NCBI RefSeq assembly: GCF_016595465.1
Contig: NZ_JAENIK010000011.1
Span: forward strand, 1,054,001 to 1,118,000
DNA: 64,000 nucleotides
Direction: 5' to 3'
Source: Luteolibacter yonseiensis
Lineage (GTDB): Bacteria; Verrucomicrobiota; Verrucomicrobiia; Verrucomicrobiales; Akkermansiaceae
This document shows positions 19,917 to 30,353 of this stretch, one piece after another. Every line of letters begins with the position of its first letter. Position 1 is the stretch's first letter. The notes beneath the pieces were generated by a model. That model had not been told where the DNA came from. It saw only the letters and a list, made by a program, of their open reading frames with translations, and made no database searches. Both the position numbers and the translations under genes were made by a program.

Positions 19917-21500
19917 TTAGGCGCGGCGCGAGGACCAGACGAAGGCCCCGATGATCGCGAGCAGCGCGGGCAGGAAAAACAGGTTCACGCGGTTGATGAA
20001 CGACACCTGCGCCTCAAGCAGCGGCAGCTTGTAGGTTCCGAGCGAGCGGGGGCCGATGCCGAAGAGCGACTGCCGGTCCATCAGCCAGTTCACCGAGGAG
20101 GCGAGGAAATCCACATTTTCCTCGTGCTGGCGGTCGGGGTCCAGGAAATCGGTATTGGAAACCACGATCATGCGGGAGGTCTCGGCGGCGAACTTGTCAT
20201 TGTTCGCGGCACCCCGGGTGATACTGGCGGCGTAGAACATCGATGAGGCTTTGGTGTCCTCGTTTTCGTCGAAGGTGGTGTTCTTCTCACCGAATTTCGT
20301 CTCCCCCCAGAATCCGTCCGTCGCCTGGATCAGGCCCACGGGATTGATCTGGCGGTTCATCAGGTCATCCGCGCCTTCCCGGACTTCCAAGGACGACGTC
20401 GCCCCCTCGAAGATGACACCCTGGAGGGCGAAATCCTTCGTGAAATCCACCCCATAGGTGAACACGCCCCGCGCCACGCTGTTGATGGATTTGTCCTGCA
20501 TGGAAATGACCCTGTCCCGACGCGGGGTGACTCCGTAACCCCGCAGGAATGTCCGTAGCTTCGGCGGGGTGTCGCCGGGCTTCAGCAGCATCAGCACGGC
20601 CGCCCGCGGGCGGTTCCAGTATTTGTCCAGCACCGCGAGTTCCTTGTCCGTCAGGTCATATTTCGGCGCGATGAGCGCCAGTCCTTCGGCGTCCGCCGGG
20701 ATTTCGTCCACATTCGCGATGTTGAGGCCGCGCAGTTCCACGTTCTGGAGCTGCAGCAGGTCTTGGAGGAATTTGAGAGGCGATTTTTCACCCTCCGCTT
20801 CGATCCGGCTCTTGTCCGCGACGAAATACATCTTCCGGGCACGTCCCTCCACGGATTCCACCAGGCGTGCGGTCATGACATCCTCGCCTTGGAAGCCGAC
20901 GGAGCGCCGCTGGCCATTGTTGTCCTTCGCGTAGATGGTCATGTCCTCGGCGATGACGACCTTCACGTGGGGATTGAGGATGCGGACGGTCTTTTTCTCG
21001 GTCGAATTGGCGTCCAGAGCCGGGGTTTCGGTCTCCTCCTCGGTGGAAACGGCGCTATCATCCGTGCGTGCGTCGATGATGATGAGGTCCTTGGTCAGCG
21101 GGAATCCGTAGGTCGCCATCAGCTCCTGGGTCCGGTCGGAACTGCGCAGGGGATCGACGATCTCCAGTTCGATCTTCCCATCGGACAGGCGGGCGTATTC
21201 TTCCGCCAGGACGCGGACCCGCTCGTAGAACTCCGCCGAGCGGCGGTAGGCCATGATCCATTTCATTGGCTTGGCCCGGGGACTGATTTCTTTCTCCAGA
21301 TACAGTTTTGTCGTGGGGGAAAGCGTGTAAGCCGCCTCACGGCTCAGGTCTGAGCGCACGAAATGATGGGCGGCGAGGTAGTTCAGCGCGATGAGCGCGA
21401 CCGCGAGAAACACGATCTGCAGAATGGAAAGCGTGCCCTGGCCCCAGCGGTTCAGCGGGCGCGCGGGTTTGGCTTTTGGCTCGGAAGTGTCTTGAGACAT
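19917..21500 (-). CDS. GldG-family ABC-type transport auxiliary protein
   Basis: 527 residues. One N-terminal membrane helix (LSILQIVFLAVALIALNYLAAHHF), a large extracytoplasmic domain (DLSREAAYTLSPTTKLYLEKE; MAYRRSAEFYERVRVLAEEYARLSDGKIELEIVDP, the ABC_transp_aux/GldG signature), and a C-terminal membrane helix (INRVNLFFLPALLAIIGAFVW). GldG is part of the gliding-associated ABC system in Bacteroidota; homologues in other phyla occur with a permease and DUF4340 protein and need not relate to gliding. It lies 21 bp after the permease gene. Confidence 0.88.
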   Translation of the reverse strand: MSQDTSEPKAKPARPLNRWGQGTLSILQIVFLAVALIALNYLAAHHFVRSDLSREAAYTLSPTTKLYLEKEISPRAKPMKWIMAYRRSAEFYERVRVLAEEYARLSDGKIELEIVDPLRSSDRTQELMATYGFPLTKDLIIIDARTDDSAVSTEEETETPALDANSTEKKTVRILNPHVKVVIAEDMTIYAKDNNGQRRSVGFQGEDVMTARLVESVEGRARKMYFVADKSRIEAEGEKSPLKFLQDLLQLQNVELRGLNIANVDEIPADAEGLALIAPKYDLTDKELAVLDKYWNRPRAAVLMLLKPGDTPPKLRTFLRGYGVTPRRDRVISMQDKSINSVARGVFTYGVDFTKDFALQGVIFEGATSSLEVREGADDLMNRQINPVGLIQATDGFWGETKFGEKNTTFDENEDTKASSMFYAASITRGAANNDKFAAETSRMIVVSNTDFLDPDRQHEENVDFLASSVNWLMDRQSLFGIGPRSLGTYKLPLLEAQVSFINRVNLFFLPALLAIIGAFVWSSRRA

Positions 21501-21521
21501 GAGGACGTGGCTGGAAGGAAA

Positions 21522-22274
21522 TCAGTTGCGCCAGCGGCGGTAGTCCACGACCTGGTAGGTCAGGAAGAGGGCGAACAGCGCGAGGCTCAGGAAATAGACC
21601 ACCGGCCGCGAGTCGAAGAATCCGCTGGTGAAATAATGCAGGTGATGCTGTGAGGAAATGTAGTGGAAAAACGGCGCTCCCGCGAAGGACTCACCCCAGA
21701 TCCTGGTCACATAACCGAGGAAATAATGGATCACCAGCAGGCCGATGGTGAAAATGCCGGCGATGATCTGGCTTGAGGTGAGCGCGGAAGCCAGGCAGCC
21801 GATGGCCGTGAACGCCGCGCCCATCAGCATCACCACGGTGAAGGCCCCGCCCAGCGCACCCGGGGAAAACGCGGGCGGCAGGTCCGTCGCCCACTGGAAC
21901 ATCTTGAACTGGATGAGTCCCGGAATCCACAGGGTGGTGTAGAAGATCATTGCCGCCGTATATTTAGAAAACACCACCTGCCAGGTGCGGACCGGTGCGG
22001 TGAGCAGTGTTTCCAGCGTGCCGGACCGTTCCTCCTCGGAGAACAGGCGCATCGTGATCAGCGGGAAAATGAAAAGGAAATAGAACCAGAACAGGGGCGT
22101 GTGGAAGGTCACGTAAACGAGGCTGTCCCGCACCGGAGTGTCACGGAACCCCTTCATCGCCGTGGAGAGGGAAACTCCCTGCATGATGGTCACAAAGGCC
22201 AGGATCACCCACCCGAAAGGAGTGAGGAAATACCCTTTCAGTTCTTTAAACGTCAGAATTCGGAACAATCTCAT
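21522..22274 (-). CDS. ABC transporter permease, GldF/NosY-like (ABC-2 type)
   Basis: 250 residues from MRLFRILTFKELKGYFLTPFGWVI; an ATG 14 codons upstream is unlikely. Six membrane segments of the ABC-2 fold, with the conserved SEEERSGTLETLLTAPVRTWQVVFSKY loop of GldF-like permeases. It should form the membrane channel of the GldFG-like complex. The usual order ATPase-permease-GldG-DUF4340 is broken here: no ATPase gene precedes it; the next gene upstream is a GH3 enzyme 94 bp away. Confidence 0.9.
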   Translation of the reverse strand: MRLFRILTFKELKGYFLTPFGWVILAFVTIMQGVSLSTAMKGFRDTPVRDSLVYVTFHTPLFWFYFLFIFPLITMRLFSEEERSGTLETLLTAPVRTWQVVFSKYTAAMIFYTTLWIPGLIQFKMFQWATDLPPAFSPGALGGAFTVVMLMGAAFTAIGCLASALTSSQIIAGIFTIGLLVIHYFLGYVTRIWGESFAGAPFFHYISSQHHLHYFTSGFFDSRPVVYFLSLALFALFLTYQVVDYRRWRN

Positions 22275-22368
22275 GCGGTGGGGAGCTCTTCCTAAGGCAT
22301 TCCCGGCGCATGGCAAAGGTAAAAGCCCGGTGAGTGTGGAACGAATGAGGGGGGGCGGGAGCCCTCTG

Positions 22369-24504
22369 TCAGATCAGATTGAACCTCGCGCGCGAAACCT
22401 TTGTGGAACAGGTGCCCACCATCACCTCGAATTCTCCGGGTTCGACGACCGGTTTCAGGTCCCGTCCCAGGAATGCCAGTTCCGTATCGCGGATGGGGAA
22501 TGAGATCGTGCGTGTTTCACCCGGTGCCAAGGTGACGCGCTGGTAGCCCCGCAGCTCTTTCAGCGGGCGGGTGACCGAGGCCACCAGGTCCCGCAGGTAA
22601 AGCTGGAATGTCTCGGTGACGGGATGCCCTTGGGAATTGCCTACCTCCACCGAGATTGTAAGCGTTTCCCCCGTTTTCATCACGGGGGAACTGAGGGAAA
22701 GATCTCGGATTTCCATTTCTCCGTAGGTGAGGCCGTGTCCGAAGGGGTAAAGCGCGTCATTTCCCACATCCAGGTACTTGGAGGAATACTGGATCTCCGC
22801 ATCGAAGGGGCGGCCCGTTGGTTTTTCCCGGTAGGTCATCGGCAGTTGGCCGACGCTGCGGGGGAAGCCCATGGTGAGTTTCCCCACGGGAGCCGCGTCG
22901 CCGAAAATAATGTCCGCCAAGGCGTTGCCGCCTTCCGTGCCAAGCTGCCAGGCATGAAGGATGGTATGGAATTTCGCGTCTTCGGACGAAAGTTCCAGCG
23001 GACGTCCGCTCATGGTCACCAGCACACAGGGTTTGCCGGTCTTGAGAATCCGTTTCGCGAGGCGGCGCTGGCATTTCGCGAGGCGGATGTTGCTCCGGCT
23101 CGCGGCCTCACCCGACATCTGCCAGCTTTCCCCGACCACCAGGATCACATGATCCGCGTGGCTGGCGGCGCGGACCGCTTCGGCCAGAAGCCCGTCATCC
23201 TCGGTTTCCATTTCACAACCTTTGGCATGAATGACTTTCTCGTGGCCACCCAACGCCTGCCGGATGCCTTGGTAAACAGATACGGCATCGGTTTCGTTGC
23301 CGGCGGCGATCCAACTGCCCAGCATGTCGCGGCTGCTGTCCGCCAAGGGCCCGATGATGGCGAGGGTGCCGTGTTTTGCGAGAGGCAGGACGCCGCGGTC
23401 GTTTTTGAGGAGCACGATGGATTCGCGGGCCGCCTCCCGGGCCAGCCGGCGGTGCTCGGGAGCCGGATGGTGGATTTGGATTTCCCCGCCACAGCGTGCG
23501 TAGGCATCCGAAAAGAGTCCGAGGTCCCACTTGGTTTCCAGCACCCGCATCACCGCCGCGTCGAGCTGGGATTCTGAAACCGCTCCGGATTCCACCAGTT
23601 CGGGGAGGTGGTTGAGGAATGCTTCGGAAACCATGTCCATGTCCACGCCGGCATCAAGCGATTGCCTGGCGGCATCCCCGTCCGAGGCCGCGGTGCCGTG
23701 GTTTTTCATTTCCGTCACCGCCGTGTAGTCGGTGACGATCCAGCCTTGGAATTTCCACCGGTCGCGCAGCAGTTCCTTCAACAACCAGCGGTTGCCGCTC
23801 GCCGGGATGCCGTCGATGTCGTTGAAAGACGTCATCACCGTGCGTGCTCCGGCATCCACCGCGGCGCGGTAGGGCGGGAAATAGGTATCCTCCATCGCAC
23901 GACGGCTCATGTCCACGGTGTGGTAATCCCGTCCGCCCATCGGTGCGCCATAGAGGGCGAAGTGTTTGACGCATGCCACAACCGAGGTGGGATGCCCCAG
24001 ATCGTCTCCCTGGTAGCCGCGGACCATCGCTGCTGCGATTTTCGCCCCCAGCCAGGGATCTTCGCCTGCTCCCTCTGCGACCCTGCCCCAGCGCGGGTCA
24101 TGGGAAATGTCCACCATCGGGGAGAAGACCCAGTGCAGGCCATCCGCGGCGGCCTCGGTTGCGGCCGCGCGGGCACAGCGTTCCAGCAGTTCCATATTCC
24201 AGGAGCACGCCATGGCGAGGGGAATGGGAAAAATCGTGCGGTGCCCGTGGATGACATCATACCCGAAGAGCAGCGGGATGCGCCGCGGACCGGACAATGC
24301 GAGTTGTTGCAACGCGCGTGTGGCTTCCGGCGTGTAGACATTCAGCACCGCACCGCAATCGCCGGAGCGGATTTTCTCCGCCAGATCGTCCGAGTGTTTC
24401 ATTCCTGTCGCATCCATGGTGCCGGTCAGCAGATTGAGCTGCCCGGCTTTTTCCCTGATGCTCATCCTCTCAAGAAGTTCACGGAGGAAGGTTTCTTTGC
24501 TCAT
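22369..24504 (-). CDS. bglX: Glycoside hydrolase family 3 beta-glucosidase
   Basis: 711 residues, without signal peptide. The GH3 N-terminal TIM barrel shows LLFGYDVIHGHRTIFPIPLAMA, SPMVDISHDPRWGRVAEGAGEDPWLG, VACVKHFALYG, and the nucleophile region GWIVTDYTAV (Asp259). The C-terminal GH3 domain and a fibronectin-III-like tail (YPFGHGLTYGEMEI; LKELRGYQRVTLAPGETRTI) complete the BglX-type layout. It removes terminal glucose or related sugars from beta-linked oligosaccharides. Absence of an obvious signal suggests a cytoplasmic enzyme acting on imported oligosaccharides. A dyad (CCTTGATC / GATCAGGG) lies about 110 bp upstream, near 24614-24635. Confidence 0.92.
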   Translation of the reverse strand: MSKETFLRELLERMSIREKAGQLNLLTGTMDATGMKHSDDLAEKIRSGDCGAVLNVYTPEATRALQQLALSGPRRIPLLFGYDVIHGHRTIFPIPLAMACSWNMELLERCARAAATEAAADGLHWVFSPMVDISHDPRWGRVAEGAGEDPWLGAKIAAAMVRGYQGDDLGHPTSVVACVKHFALYGAPMGGRDYHTVDMSRRAMEDTYFPPYRAAVDAGARTVMTSFNDIDGIPASGNRWLLKELLRDRWKFQGWIVTDYTAVTEMKNHGTAASDGDAARQSLDAGVDMDMVSEAFLNHLPELVESGAVSESQLDAAVMRVLETKWDLGLFSDAYARCGGEIQIHHPAPEHRRLAREAARESIVLLKNDRGVLPLAKHGTLAIIGPLADSSRDMLGSWIAAGNETDAVSVYQGIRQALGGHEKVIHAKGCEMETEDDGLLAEAVRAASHADHVILVVGESWQMSGEAASRSNIRLAKCQRRLAKRILKTGKPCVLVTMSGRPLELSSEDAKFHTILHAWQLGTEGGNALADIIFGDAAPVGKLTMGFPRSVGQLPMTYREKPTGRPFDAEIQYSSKYLDVGNDALYPFGHGLTYGEMEIRDLSLSSPVMKTGETLTISVEVGNSQGHPVTETFQLYLRDLVASVTRPLKELRGYQRVTLAPGETRTISFPIRDTELAFLGRDLKPVVEPGEFEVMVGTCSTKVSRARFNLI

Positions 24505-24852
24505 GTTTACAATGAGGGATCAGGAGACAGGTCGGTTCAAGGCTTATCTATCCCGCGGGTGGAAGGCGATCCGTGCCGGTTATGGTGTCTGCCGGGTTTT
24601 ATCCCCCCTTGATCACGTGTACGCGATCAGGGACTGACGGATTGGTGAATCATGTCCTATTTGTTTTCCTGTCGCTGCGAGCAACCTCCCCCGAAGGAAG
24701 CGGACCACGACAACTTACCCCCTCAAGCAGACATCCCCCGAGTCCGGAATACCGGCGTAGATCTTGAGTTCCCTCCGCTCGGATCTGCGCCGGTTTTTGT
24801 TTCGCGATCCTTGCCGCCTGATCGTGAAAAACAGCCGCTGGTCCTTGAGCGA
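24505..24852. ncRNA. Gene-free stretch with a candidate plus-strand small RNA
   Basis: No protein gene of normal composition lies between the GH3 start and the K+ channel stop, both on the minus strand. A very strong plus-strand terminator (24752-24802) shows that something is transcribed rightward here, yet no plus-strand gene precedes it. The stretch from about 24660 to 24750 is rich in short complementary segments (GTCG/CGAC; CTCAAG at 24722-24727 with CTTGAG at 24763-24768; CCGAG/CTCGG). No known RNA family was recognised: it lacks the SRP RNA TCAGG and AGCAGC marks and tmRNA ends. The strand and left boundary are guesses. Confidence 0.35.
24752..24802 (+). terminator. Strong intrinsic terminator on the plus strand
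   Basis: CCGGCGTAGATC (24752-24763) pairs with GATCTGCGCCGG (24782-24793), twelve pairs with one wobble, followed by TTTTTGTTT. The minus strand has no T-run after the stem, so it works rightward only. Confidence 0.7.
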
Positions 24853-25665
24853 TCATTTGAGCGGCTTGTTGTCAGCCTGCTGTTTCCCGCCCTGCTGGTT
24901 CATGCGCCGGTTCTGGCGGGTGATCTTCCGGTCGATGGCCCGGATTTCCTCCCGGAGGGCCTGGATCTGTCGGGTCAGGCCCTGGACTTCATCCTCCTCC
25001 CGCTTGATGTCCGGCTCCACGAACATGCTCGCGATGAAACCCGTGAATGTTCCGAAAAGCCCCACTCCGGCGATCATGAGGACCGCCGCGACAATCCTGC
25101 CTTCATCACTGACGGGATACCGGTCGCCATAACCCACCGTGGTGATCGTGACGATGGACCACCAGAGTGCGTCCGACGGCGACTTGATGTTCGAATTCGG
25201 ATTTCCTTCCTCAAGCTTGAGAATGCACATGGAGCCCGCCATCGCCAGCATGCAGGAAAACGCGGCAACGGTGACGAAGGTGTTGCGTGAGCGGTTTTTC
25301 AGCAGGTAGTTGAGCAGGATTTTCCCTGATCTGAAGGTCCTGAGGATGCGGACGATCCTGATGATACGGAAAGCGTTGCCGCCACGGAAGAGGTGGAAGG
25401 TGGGAATGCTGGAGATGAAATCGATCCAACCCCAGCGGAGAAATCTGGTTTTTGAAGGGGCGCGGTAGAACCGGTGGAAGAAATCACCGAGGAAAATCAG
25501 GCAGATGATCGAGTCGATCTGGTCGAGAAGCCCGTCCATCTCCACGGAGATGGTGAACATGGATTCCACGAAAAGGGTGCAGAGCACATACACCGAGAGG
25601 ACGACCATGAAGATCTGGAAGATCGTGGCATTCTCCTTGATCTCTTCATGGGTGGCGGTTTTCAT
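24853..25665 (-). CDS. Voltage-gated-type potassium channel
   Basis: 270 residues. An S1-S4 voltage-sensor-like part with an Arg-rich S4 (FRIIRIVRILRTFR, 99-112), then two helices flanking the K+ selectivity filter TVGYGD (176-181). After the last membrane helix comes a charged, probably coiled-coil tail (EDEVQGLTRQIQALREEIRAIDRKI) that may set tetramer assembly. The protein forms a tetrameric K+ channel in the inner membrane. Its start overlaps the gpgS stop (ATGA, 25662-25665). Being coupled to a compatible-solute enzyme suggests a role in osmotic adjustment, which is inference. Confidence 0.92.
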   Translation of the reverse strand: MKTATHEEIKENATIFQIFMVVLSVYVLCTLFVESMFTISVEMDGLLDQIDSIICLIFLGDFFHRFYRAPSKTRFLRWGWIDFISSIPTFHLFRGGNAFRIIRIVRILRTFRSGKILLNYLLKNRSRNTFVTVAAFSCMLAMAGSMCILKLEEGNPNSNIKSPSDALWWSIVTITTVGYGDRYPVSDEGRIVAAVLMIAGVGLFGTFTGFIASMFVEPDIKREEDEVQGLTRQIQALREEIRAIDRKITRQNRRMNQQGGKQQADNKPLK

Positions 25666-26594
25666 GCGGTTTCCAGCAGTGAATTCATCGCGGGGCGTTC
25701 TGGCTCGGGAATGGTTCGGGAAGACCGGCGGATGCCGTCACCATCAACTGCCCATGACTGATAGAGGGCCGGCAGGGGAGTGGCGAGTGAGATTTTTCCG
25801 TCCCGTTCCAGGCGCCGGAGAATCACACGAAGGAGGGCGAACGCCATTCCGCCGAGCTCCTCGTCATCGCGGTTGCGGTGGATGCGTTTGACGAGGTCCG
25901 TCTGCGCGATGTTGGAAAGTTTTCCGTCCCTCGCGAGGTCGATGAGGTGGGCGATCTCCACCCCGTAGCCGACAGGAAATGCCAGGGACTCCAGCGTCGC
26001 GCGCCTGGCAGCGTATTCGCCGGAGAGCGGTTGGAGGATGCCGCCGAGCTCCGGGAAAAACAGCGAGATGAGAGGGCGGATGAGGATTTCGGAAACCCGG
26101 CCGCCTCCGGTCGAGTGCGATTCGTCACCATAGGCGAGGGGACGTTCGTAGTAGGCTTTCACATATTCGATTTCCGGGTGCGTGAGAAGCGGCCCGACGA
26201 GGCCTGTGACGAAGCCGGGGTGGAAGTTCGAAATGTCGCCATCGACATAACAGATGATATCGCCGGTGGAGACGTGGAGCGCTTTCCAGAGGTTTTCACC
26301 CTTGCCGGTATGGCACTCCAGTTCCGGCAGGATGTCCGCCGCGAGATGGACCGTTGCCCCTGCGGCGGCTGCGATTTCCCGGGTGACATCCCGGGAACCG
26401 GAATCGATGACGAGGATCTCATCCACCAGCGGATGTTGTTCCTGCAGGACTTTCCGAACGGTCGAAACGATTTCCCCGATCGTGTCGGCCTCATCAAGCG
26501 TCGGGATGCAGACGGAGATGCGTTGGCCGGAGGAATGCTTGATTCCTGCCAGTTGGGGAAAATCACCGAACTGCGAGTGGTGGAAGTTCTGCAT
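25662..26594 (-). CDS. gpgS: Glucosyl-3-phosphoglycerate synthase (GT family 81-like)
   Basis: 310 residues. GT-A fold with SVCIPTLDEADTIG at 28-40, VDEILVIDSGSRDVT, the long GKGENLWKAL segment, and the metal-binding YVDGD motif (Asp118, Asp120). Later QPLSGEYAARR and FPVGYGVEIAHLIDL are typical of GpgS. It transfers glucose from a nucleotide sugar to 3-phosphoglycerate as the first step to glucosylglycerate, a compatible solute. The phosphatase (GpgP) is not in the window. The gene overlaps the K+ channel gene by 4 bp and follows the Uma2 gene by 5 bp. Mannosyl-3-phosphoglycerate synthases are more distant, so GpgS is preferred. Confidence 0.85.
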   Translation of the reverse strand: MQNFHHSQFGDFPQLAGIKHSSGQRISVCIPTLDEADTIGEIVSTVRKVLQEQHPLVDEILVIDSGSRDVTREIAAAAGATVHLAADILPELECHTGKGENLWKALHVSTGDIICYVDGDISNFHPGFVTGLVGPLLTHPEIEYVKAYYERPLAYGDESHSTGGGRVSEILIRPLISLFFPELGGILQPLSGEYAARRATLESLAFPVGYGVEIAHLIDLARDGKLSNIAQTDLVKRIHRNRDDEELGGMAFALLRVILRRLERDGKISLATPLPALYQSWAVDGDGIRRSSRTIPEPERPAMNSLLETA

Positions 26595-26599
26595 GAATC

Positions 26600-27175
26600 T
26601 CAGTCGGCGAACTCCACCCGGTCATACAGCTCCGCGAGCGGGAGCCCGGCTTCGATCTCTGGCAGGGGGATGATGGCGTCCGGTCCTTCGAATTCCTCGG
26701 TGGCGAATCCTCCGCCGGACCTGCGGCGGTAAACGAGGACCGATGGGGAATCCGTTTCGACGAAGAGCAGGACTTTCAAAGACGGAATCGTGAGATAAGC
26801 GTCGCGTTTCTCCTTGAGATCCGTGCGACGGGTGGATTCGCTCAGAACCTCGATAATGACGACCGGACGATCTTGGAAATGGTCGGTATCCGGATTTTGA
26901 AGACACACCACCATCGCATCCGGGTAGTAGAAACAGGTATGATCAAAAAATTCGATGCGGATCTTGGTGTCGCTGTTGAAGGGGCGGCAGGATTTTCCGC
27001 GGAGTTGACCATACAGAATTCCGAGGGAATTGACGGCGATGCTGTTGTGCTGGTTCGTCGCTCCGGCCATCGCATGCACCGTGCCGCCGAGGTATTCGTG
27101 CTTCACGTCGCTGGTTTCCTCACCCGCGAGATATTCCTCGATGGTGACGAAGCGTGGCTTTTTCACAGCAGTCAT
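26600..27175 (-). CDS. Uma2 family endonuclease-like protein (DUF820)
   Basis: 191 residues. Conserved N-terminus (FVTIEEYLAGEETSDVKHEYLGG) and PD-(D/E)XK-type core: YPDAMVV (Asp86), VVIIEVLSEST (Glu109) and a following Lys in TDLKEKRDAY. Uma2/DUF820 proteins are very abundant in cyanobacteria and Verrucomicrobia, and their function is not settled although they have a restriction-endonuclease-like fold. Here it is unusually placed, between hslO (41 bp upstream) and gpgS (5 bp downstream) in what looks like one transcript. Confidence 0.88.
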   Translation of the reverse strand: MTAVKKPRFVTIEEYLAGEETSDVKHEYLGGTVHAMAGATNQHNSIAVNSLGILYGQLRGKSCRPFNSDTKIRIEFFDHTCFYYPDAMVVCLQNPDTDHFQDRPVVIIEVLSESTRRTDLKEKRDAYLTIPSLKVLLFVETDSPSVLVYRRRSGGGFATEEFEGPDAIIPLPEIEAGLPLAELYDRVEFAD

Positions 27176-27216
27176 GGCCGGATGCTAGCAGAGGGCTTGG
27201 AGATTGGCAACCGGGG

Positions 27217-27981
27217 TCAAACGAGCATGTCCCGTGTGACTTCATATCTTCCGGCGCAGCGGGGGCACTGGATGTTGATGGTTTCCGCATCACCGAAGAG
27301 GTCGTCCAAGCGGTCTTTCCAACCACCGAGAATGGGCAGGATCCTGTCCAATGTGCAACCGCAGTGGAAACGGAAGCGGCGCGTCTCCAGCACGGAGGTC
27401 TCCTCCGTTTCCAGCAGTTTCGCCACGGCGGCTTCGTCGAGGGCTTCCAGCCATTCGAGATCGCAATCCGGCTGTGCGGCGATGAGCGCGAAGTTTTCAT
27501 CGTCCAGCCGGAACGCGCGGGCGGGGCGTTGCTCGGACTGTTCGTAGTATTGGGAAATCCATCCGACCGGGTCCTTTCCGATCACCTCCATGGTGGAGAG
27601 CCGGGGTTCGTTGGATTCCACGGTGGTGGTCTGGGAATAGAAGAAATTCCGGTCCGGCTCACGCACGTCCTCGGTGAAGACCCGGCCGGTGACGGACTCC
27701 TCGATCGAGCTTCCCGTGACGAAGAGATTGATCCGTGGCGCGCGCAGGTTCGCCGTCCAGGCGATCGTTTCCGCCCATGGCCGGGCGACGAGGTGCAGCG
27801 TGAGCAGCGCGAGCATGTCCTTCAGCATCTGGTCCGGCTCGGCTGGAGGGCGGATGCTGTGCTGCATGAGATGCAGGTAGTAGTCGGTGTAGATGGATGT
27901 GAACTGCCCGCGGACGAGCAATGCGTTGCGGTGCCGGACGAAGATCGACTCGATGGTGGTGAATTCTTCCTGGATTTCCAT
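27217..27981 (-). CDS. hslO: Hsp33 family redox-regulated chaperone
   Basis: 254 residues, a little shorter than the usual 290. The C-terminal zinc/redox centre is intact: Cys207-x-Cys209, then 29 residues, then Cys239-x-x-Cys242 (FHCGC and IQCPRC), matching the CxC-X27-32-CxxC of Hsp33. The N-terminal domain shows the family GxxR-type core in degenerate form. Hsp33 is a holdase switched on by oxidation of these cysteines during oxidative and heat stress, in the cytoplasm. First gene of the run hslO-uma2-gpgS-channel; rpoD lies upstream on the same strand, past a terminator. Confidence 0.85.
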   Translation of the reverse strand: MEIQEEFTTIESIFVRHRNALLVRGQFTSIYTDYYLHLMQHSIRPPAEPDQMLKDMLALLTLHLVARPWAETIAWTANLRAPRINLFVTGSSIEESVTGRVFTEDVREPDRNFFYSQTTTVESNEPRLSTMEVIGKDPVGWISQYYEQSEQRPARAFRLDDENFALIAAQPDCDLEWLEALDEAAVAKLLETEETSVLETRRFRFHCGCTLDRILPILGGWKDRLDDLFGDAETINIQCPRCAGRYEVTRDMLV

Positions 27982-28068
27982 AGATGGCGGGGAGCGGCGG
28001 CCTCCGAGCCGCCTTGTGCATGGTGAAACATGGGAACGGCGGTTCGGAGAACGCCACTCCTTGAAACG

Positions 28069-28100
28069 AAGAGTGCGGACAAATCCTTGCCCGCACTCTT
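28069..28100 (-). terminator. Intrinsic hairpin after rpoD
   Basis: AAGAGTGCGG (28069-28078) pairs perfectly with CCGCACTCTT (28091-28100), ten pairs around a 12-nt loop, 8 bp past the rpoD stop. The minus-strand flank is CGTTTC, so the T-run is weak. Confidence 0.6.
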
Positions 28101-28107
28101 TTGAAAA

Positions 28108-30081
<1,974 letters not shown>

Positions 30082-30256
30082 GGATGGAATGAGATTGAAT
30101 CAAAAATTAGGCTACACCCCACCTATTCTAGGGGCTCTGCGAAAAATCACGGGCGGGCGGAATGAAGAGGCGAAGAGATTTCCCGTCAAGACCTTTCTTT
30201 TGAATTGATCTGGTAGGAAAATCGGATAGGCGCGGCCCGCTCGTCCGGGCGGGTGC

Positions 30257-30283
30257 GTTCACGTCACCATTCATTAATGAACG
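30257..30283. promoter_or_regulatory. Dyad between rpoD and the IscA-type gene
   Basis: A perfect 12-bp palindrome TTCATTAATGAA (30270-30281) lies within a wider inverted repeat CGTTCA (30256-30261) / TGAACG (30278-30283). It is about 70 bp before the IscA-type start and 175 bp before rpoD, so it could be an operator for either divergent gene. No regulator is known. Confidence 0.4.
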
Positions 30284-30353
30284 ATACTGGGTCATCTGTT
30301 TCAGATTTCCAGTTTCAAATCTCCGGGAATGCAATTAACGTCCGTCCGCGCAC

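Noticed and set aside
24660..24750. Possible SRP RNA (a GAAGGAAGC sequence is present)
   Set aside because: The conserved TCAGG and AGCAGC parts around the loop are missing.
24650..24856. A 68-codon minus-strand frame overlapping the K+ channel stop as ATGA
   Set aside because: Composition is not protein-like and the strong plus-strand terminator lies inside it.
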